This document shows positions 58,370-64,000 of a stretch of DNA of 64,000 nt, piece by piece. The stretch spans positions 21,456,550 through 21,520,549 of the forward strand of contig JAPTHN010000012.1 in NCBI GenBank assembly GCA_026936325.1. The letters are read 5' to 3'. This DNA is from Platynereis dumerilii (lineage: Eukaryota; Annelida; Polychaeta; Phyllodocida; Nereididae). Both the position numbers and the translations under genes were made by a program. How positions within the stretch are numbered: position 1 is the stretch's first letter; each line of letters opens with the position of its first letter. Under the pieces are notes generated by a model. That model was not told the origin of the DNA and ran no database searches. It saw only the letters and a program-made list of their open reading frames with translations.

Positions 58370-59170
58370 TCTCACGAGAGTGGTTAAGTGACGGCGAAGT
58401 TGTAGAGGTGCCAGGAACTTCAGTTTCGCCCACTTTCGGCGTTTCAAGCCATTTTTGGACAATTATATAATCAATTAAAGATTATAAATCGTCGTTGATG
58501 GTTCCTATCACGACGAGGCACTCGTTTTCTACGCCGAATCGCTCGTAATTACGGACGAGGCAAGAAGAGACTTGTGTCGGCGAGTTGTCAGGAGCCTCGG
58601 CGCAGTTCCATTGCTTCAATGTTAAACTAGATTCGCCCAAGGTGTCTCTTTCTTCGCCCTAGCATGCTCTTGCTTCGCCCTAGCATCCTCTTACTTCGTC
58701 CTAATCTTCAATTACGGCCAAGCAAATACCTGTTACGGCCTAGCAAGTAGCTGTTTCGGCATTTCAACAGCCTGTTTGTGTCGGCGAGTTGTTCTCTTTT
58801 TTCGCCGAAGTTCCATTGACTCAATGATAAGTAGCCTCGCCCAAGCTGTCTCTAACTTCGCCCAACCTGCCTCTAACTTCGCCCAAGCTGTCTCTAACTT
58901 CGCCCAATCATTTTGGGGGTCTTTCAGGTCTTTTGCATCGTGGCTTCTTGCTTCGTAAAGATTCAACAGGTTGAATCTTTCGTGAAGCAAGTTCTTGCCT
59001 CACCATAAAGTCACGTGACTTCTAGGAACTTTTGGCGAGGAAGTTTAAGAAGCGCCGTAGACGAAAATATCGTCGCCGAGTTGTTGAATGTAGTGTAAAA
59101 ACCTCCCTCTTTCCTGGAAAAGCAAGAAGCGACGCGACAAGAACCCTCTATTACGTCTCCGTGTGATCTA
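58370..59170. repeat. CTTCGCC/GGCGAAG motif-rich segment, possible element
   Basis: At least fifteen TTCGCC or GGCGA words in both orientations, including three TCTAACTTCGCCCAA units (58849-58910), two GTGTCGGCGAGTTGT words and a hairpin at 58944-58992 (CTTGCTTCG..AAAGATTCAA with its inverse). Base composition is more GC-rich than the neighbours. Borders and family are unknown. Confidence 0.5.
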
Positions 59171-59239
59171 GGCATGAGTCATGCAATCATAGATGAGCTA
59201 CAATTAACCCTGGAATTCGCATAGATCTGTTGTTAAAAG

Positions 59240-59507
59240 CAGTGATTGAAATGGGGGGGGGGAGCTCGGGGGAGCTGAGTTCCCTTTACCAAAAAACAGG
59301 GGGAGCGGTACCCTGCTACTGTAACAGCTCCCCCAATGATCAGTGGTGAAATTACAATTATCATGTTGCTTTTTCAGTCCTCAAAGTATTTTTAGCCAAA
59401 ATTCGGCACTGGTTGAAGAATCCTTCCCTTTTAAAAATTTGGAATGGCAAGCCAATGCCGCACGAGCCGAGAGCTCCCCCGACGGAAATTTTCCATTTCC
59501 ATCACCG
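59240..59507. mobile_element. hAT-type MITE, 268 bp
   Basis: The ends CAGTGATTGAAATGG and CCATTTCCATCACCG are inverted repeats with two mismatches, flanked by perfect 8-bp duplications GTTAAAAG (59232-59239 and 59508-59515). GGGGGAGCTC words lie at both sides inside. Non-coding. Confidence 0.9.
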
Positions 59508-59519
59508 GTTAAAAGTTTC

Positions 59520-61130
59520 GAAATTTTGTCAGCCAACACAATTATGAGTTCTCATTTGAACTTCTCATTCTTCTCCTGCCTGAGTCGCTTCACTATATAT
59601 ATGATAATTTTATTACCGAGACTCTGACGTAGGTGCTTGATCAGAAAAAGGCCAGGAGAAATTGACTCAAGTGTTATTGATGGCATGATCCTACTCTTGT
59701 CAGCCTGGCACATTTCATTGTTTGCTCTAATGGGATTCGTTTGCTTATTGGATATCAATACTTTTTTCTTACACCTCCAACGGCTTTACATAGGACACAA
59801 TTTTACCATATTTAGTTGAATTGAGGCGAAGTTGGCAGCTTCACAATCTTTATTGCTGAAAATGTGTCATTTTCATTAAGGTGTCACTGCAACTAGATGA
59901 ATTATTTAATGCATCAATTTGTAGTCAATGAATTAATGGCATCTTGATGCAGCATAATGTAAAGTTACATCAACTTGCAGTGGAATATTGTAAAGTGGCA
60001 GCAATTTGCTACAATACTCGCATAGAGCTCACCCATGCAGGGAATCTTGGTGATAGAAGAGCTTTGTTGTACATTTGCTCCAGTGGTCGAAATACCCCAT
60101 GTCTTTTTTTGGGGGGGGGGGGGTCTTTCAATGGCAAGGCCCGAAGGGTCGAAGCTTTTGAGGCTGGATTTTTGCGAGCCACCAGAGGCCACCAGAAGCT
60201 GAGGGGATTGAGAACGGACTACATTATGTACTCTGAAATGATTTCTGAGTGTTTTAAGCATGTTTTATCTTACAAAATTACTTCTGAAAGCCCTATTTCT
60301 GGATTAAATCATGCGCATTTAGCATTTGAGGGTTTTTTTTCGGGACCCCCCCCCCCTGGGTCCCTCTAAAAAACGTATTTGAGGGGGTCCTAATGGCATT
60401 TTGATTTGCTCCATTTCTCCACTCCAACCAGGTGTAAATTGGTTCTTGGGTTTAAAGGTTTGATTACTTTATAATTTGTAGAGCTATAAATTTAAATGTG
60501 TCTGTGGAGTGTGGAACAGGAAAGTGGCATGTTGCACTGTATTATAGTACTCTTTGCCGTCTTTGGTGGGTTGAGGCAGGCTCATGCTTGAATAAGCCTG
60601 CCAATATTTATATCCGCGCAGCGAAACTTAGCACAAGAAAGGTTTCAAAATTCTGTGCAGTGATGGTCTCAACATCAATGGTCGACAGCGGGAAATTAGG
60701 TCAAGTGGAACCAGCTTCTTATCAATGATTTAGTTTCGAATTTAACAAAACATGACATATTCATATTCAAAAGTGTCTTAAAAATTCAATATTCTCCAGT
60801 AATATTCCCTGTATCTATAATTTTTATGGAATAGTTAATTATAAGCCTTAAAAAGCTAAATTATATTATTAACATGTGATTCATTTCATTTCAAAACAGA
60901 CAACAAGAAAATATAACAAAATTAAAGTTACATAATTTTTGACAACTGATGATTATGTAACAGTGAGCAATTAATTTACATGCAGATCATATTATTGTTT
61001 TTGTTATCACTATTATGTAATATATCTAGCATGGATTTAAATTTGACAGCTTTCAGTGTTGTCTTCCTTTGTACTATTTAGCTGATTATCTATCAATTTT
61101 ATTTATCCTTAATCCTATTTATTTGCTATC
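59520..61130. other. No confirmed gene; G/C-run repeat at 60080-60400
   Basis: CCAGTGGTCGAAATACCCC with a 13-G run, then GGGACC with a C-run near 60350, resembles the G-run MITEs elsewhere, but I could not pair its ends. Frames crossing it on both strands are probably artefacts. Confidence 0.4.
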
Positions 61131-61215
61131 CTATGTATGTATGTATGTATGTATGTATGTATGTATATATCTATCTATCTATCTATCTATCTATATATCT
61201 ATCTATCTATTCTTT
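61131..61215. repeat. (TATG)n then (TATC)n microsatellite
   Basis: TATGTATG units switch to CTATCTAT units at about 61168. Confidence 0.95.
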
Positions 61216-62386
61216 TTTTAATCTATTTTATCTTTCTAATAGTTTCTAGTATAGGTAAATTTCTGTCTATTTTTTAATATATATATATATATCCGTCTTT
61301 CAATTTCTTTGAAACTGTAGCATAACTGCCTTTCATACATAGAATATTAAACAAATTTAATGAAAGTTATGGTAAAACCATAAGTCCTAAAAAAACTTTT
61401 TAAGTGCTGTGTGAATTTCATGGCTGTGCCATTTACATATTACATGTAATCTAAAATCTGTTGAACCATGTCTTTATATACAATGGCTTTAAAAACTAGA
61501 AAATAATTTCCGTTAATTATACATTACTACTTCATGTAGTTGTATGATAAGGGGCTCATGACATTGTATGTAAGTTTGAATGTCAAGGCACTCTTATCCA
61601 ATCACTTCATGAACATAGATGAAAGCAAATGTGGACCGGAATTGATCTTGACACACTAACAGGGAGTGAGAGAGGAGTTCAATATTCATTTTATTGAGCC
61701 CAGCATTTAATTGGCCCAGACAACCCACTCGGTGTGTCAATAAAGTCTTCTTGTTACAGTGTTTATTGACACCAAATAAAGTAGCCAATGTTCAAAGTAC
61801 ATTGGCCAATGGGTATTGCCAATTAAATTCAACATGCACTGTTGATACAGGATGGGGCATAAATAAATTTAGCACAAACACTGCAAAAAGCAAGTCCAGG
61901 AACAGCTAAGACTTTTGTTTCATTTCATATTTCATATACTTGAATTTTTTAATTGGTGAATGCATAGTCTTGACAGAGAGCTCCACTACTAATAGGCCTA
62001 GGCCTGATGTGAAGTTTACAGCAGCCCCTGTACTGGTCTGCAACTGATAACTCACCATTACAGGCTAGGCTTTACAGCATCAAGCAGGCCTCACCAGATT
62101 GTCCCCGCCAGATGTCGCTTTATTCTTGATAGCCTGTCTGGCCAAAATACTTGCCAACCGAGCAGGCTATTTTTAGGCTACTGTGCACAGCCTGGCACAG
62201 CCATGCCTGTTGGTGCTGCCCCCAGTCTTGATTGAATAGGAGCCATCGCATGAAGAACATCAATAAGATGCTATTGTTGCTCATGTAGTCTGATACAGGC
62301 ATTTTAATTTGAAGAAACCATTGTTAATTATTGTCCAGACTGCTTCAAACAATTCAGGATTAGTACTGTCCCAGGCTTTGTCATCT
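61216..62386. other. No gene seen
   Basis: GAATTTCATGGCTGTGCCATTTACATATTA near 61410-61440 matches the extra segment of the 25.5-26.7 kb element. Otherwise nothing recognisable. Confidence 0.45.
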
Positions 62387-62468
62387 GACGAGGTGGCCGA
62401 GTGGTTAAGGCGATGGACTGCTAATCCATTGGGCTCTGCCCGCGTGGGTTCGAATCCCATCCTCGTCG
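62387..62468 (+). tRNA. tRNA-Ser (GCT)
   Basis: 82 nt class-II tRNA, with acceptor GACGAGG/CCTCGTC, A-box TGGCCGAGTGGTTAAGG, anticodon stem ATGGA/TCCAT around CTGCTAA giving anticodon GCT, long variable arm GGGCTCTGCCC, and T arm with B-box GGTTCGAATCC; discriminator G. No intron, and stems are intact. The 179-codon frame on the opposite strand (RMGFEPTRAEPNGLAVHRL) is the familiar artefact of reading a tRNA-Ser antisense. Confidence 0.97.
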
Positions 62469-62472
62469 ATCG

Positions 62473-62484
62473 TTTTCGGTTTTT
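62473..62484 (+). terminator. RNA polymerase III T-run terminator
   Basis: TTTT at 62473-62476 and a back-up TTTTT at 62480-62484, just after the tRNA-Ser gene. Confidence 0.85.
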
Positions 62485-62654
62485 CCAGGGGTGCAATTCC
62501 TCTTGTACACTTCTTTCCGAGAAAATGAAGGCTTCTTTTTGAATCTGAACACTTTTAAAAGGCTTCGTGTCCAGAGTGGGCATGACTTCATTGATCCAAT
62601 ACAAGTGCCTGATTGATTCATCACCCCAACTTGGAACTTGGCTAAGTCTGTGAC

Positions 62655-63080
62655 TCTGTGGCGCCCGGGGGCCTAGAGGGAGTTCTCGCCCCGAAATATG
62701 ACGTACAGGGGTGCTCAGCTGAGCGTCTCGCACCCAGACCCAGTAACGGAGTTCCATGAACCCAAAAATAGGACCCTGGACTAGGGAAAATTCGCCCTCA
62801 AAGAGGTTTTTTTGGGTCATCTGTATTATTTCAATTATTTATGCCGAATAATGACTTTTTTGCCACCATAGATGTCTCTCGGAAGGTGATTTTCCCAGGG
62901 GGATGATTTTTATGCGAAATTCGGAGTGCTTGAAATGTTGGACCACGTCTAGGAATATTCAGACCTCATTTTAGGACCCTTAGCTAGGAAAAATTACCCT
63001 TGACGAGCCCTTTTCAGCCGAGCATAGGTGTAGACCAACATAAAGTGAGAACCCCCTCCAGGCCCGGGGGGGGGGGATGG
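62655..63080. repeat. Candidate inverted-repeat element with CCCGGG...CCTRGAGG ends
   Basis: Left GCGCCCGGGGGCCTAGAGGG, AGTTCTCGCC and right GTGAGAACCCCCTCCAGGCC, CGGGGG are inverse. Inside, AGGACCCTGGACTAGGGAAA and AGGACCCTTAGCTAGGAAAA repeat directly. No clean target duplication. Confidence 0.5.
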
Positions 63081-64000
63081 TGGTAGTTCCTCGACTTAAG
63101 TAAAAAAAATGTGCCTCGGTTAGACCATATTAAGCCTTCACTGGATCCCGATGACTCGGGCACTGGCTACAGCCCGGGGGCTTCTGTACAAATATTGCAA
63201 CGAATTTAGTCCCCAAGGCACAACATTTAAAAACTTTAATGCTTTTGAAATTTGAATCGTCTTTTCAAGCCGATTTCTACGATACAAATCGACACAATCG
63301 TATTGGATTGCAAATTGCAAAAAGCTGTTGCAAAACAAAATTAATCTGAAAATGTTTGCCGTAGGCCTAGGTCTATCAAAACTTATTTTAATTCAACCGT
63401 TTTAATCCAAGAAGACTAAAAAAACATAAACTATCCTGCGGCGGCTCTTTGCCATCTGGACAGAACTTAAACTTATCTTTTCAGGTTTTCCTGATGGGCC
63501 TACAGGCCCTTCAGTGCCCTTGGCATAAAATTGATAAGTATTGGCTTTCACTGCGGGTCATGTGTCAAATGGGATATAATTTAGAGACCATAGGTCTTGG
63601 CGCAAAGCGCTGAGACTGCAGGTCTTCAAATGGAAGACAGCTCTCATACAGGGATATCTATTGGCCTACTAAGCAATTTTTTGTCATTGATTTATATGGA
63701 CCCATGTCCATGTACATCCCTTATACTGACCAAAGCTATTTGTCACAAGGTGGAGTGGTCGAATGGTAGCTGGCCAGAGTTAGACTGTGCTGCCATCTTC
63801 ACTTAATATTTCACTTACCGAACCTTTCCAGGCTGAGGCAATAGGGCAATCTGGGCTCCACGGTCATTCATGACCTTAGGCACCTACTGAGTTACGTCAC
63901 AACACTTTTTTCAATCGATGACGTCGCTTTGATTGTTTTCTCAACCAATCAGAGCGCAGAAAGCAATACTGCTTGTCTGTAGAATCACAGACAGGAACTA
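63081..64000. other. No gene seen
   Basis: No recognisable exon. GTTACGTCACAAC and ATGACGTCGC near 63892-63928 are CRE-like words followed by AACCAATCAGAGCGC (CCAAT-box-like), which could be promoter-like or part of another repeat. Confidence 0.35.

Noticed and set aside
59944-60369. 141-codon plus frame
   Set aside because: Reads through a G-run and a C-run repeat, with an overlapping frame on the other strand; no recognisable domain.
62281-62820. 179-codon minus-strand open frame, the longest in the window
   Set aside because: It runs antisense through the tRNA-Ser gene; the RMGFEPTRAEPNGLAVHRL stretch is the well-known false protein from tRNA-Ser.

Overview
The window looks like euchromatin of an animal nuclear genome. 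It is AT-rich and intron-rich, with GT-AG spliced exons, eukaryotic tRNA genes with internal A and B boxes, LINE tails, many short DNA transposons and long (TATC/GATA)n microsatellites. The C-type lectin exons and the mix of hAT, TA-target and Mutator-like non-autonomous elements suit a marine invertebrate, perhaps a deuterostome such as an echinoderm, hemichordate or amphioxus. Nothing visible fixes the species.

The only protein gene I can support is a multi-exon C-type lectin-domain gene on the minus strand, running from about 37.1 kb down to 12.15 kb. Four exons make two complete long-form CTLDs: 37139-36965 with 28744-28542 (CTLD-1), and 13938-13755 with 12388-12150 (CTLD-2). Each domain is bounded by phase-1 introns and split by a phase-2 intron. 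The 37.1-kb exon has no useful ATG and only shows when acceptor, donor and phase are read together. The first and last exons of the gene were not found. The introns (8.2, 14.6 and 1.4 kb) are full of repeats. RNA genes are tRNA-Glu(TTC) at 51856 and tRNA-Ser(GCT) at 62387, each with a T-run terminator.

Layout: 0-2.2 kb holds old dispersed repeats and a short tandem array. At 2231-11614 there is a recent direct tandem segmental duplication (A 2231-7790, B 7791-11614). Copy A carries an extra 1053-bp inverted-repeat transposon for which copy B keeps the empty site, and a 688-bp unit is present three times in A and twice in B. At 12-29 kb lie lectin exons among hAT-type, TA-target and SINE-like repeats and a 1-kb minisatellite. 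At 30-33 kb is a 2.68-kb hAT-like element enclosing a tandem array that itself contains a small hAT MITE. At 35-38 kb are a LINE 3' end, the lectin exon and an intact hAT MITE. At 39-46 kb are two inverted copies of an unrecognised coding remnant, two LINE 3' ends inserted into tandem repeats, and a 972-bp TA-target element with 30-bp perfect ends nested in older repeats. At 48.9-51.6 kb is a Mutator-like foldback element with arms of several hundred bp and a 9-bp target duplication. At 52-64 kb are the tRNA genes, a YY1-like tandem array and further MITEs.

In several places one element interrupts another or a simple repeat, so relative insertion order can be read directly. Most ORFs of 60-130 codons look like chance or repeat-derived frames.
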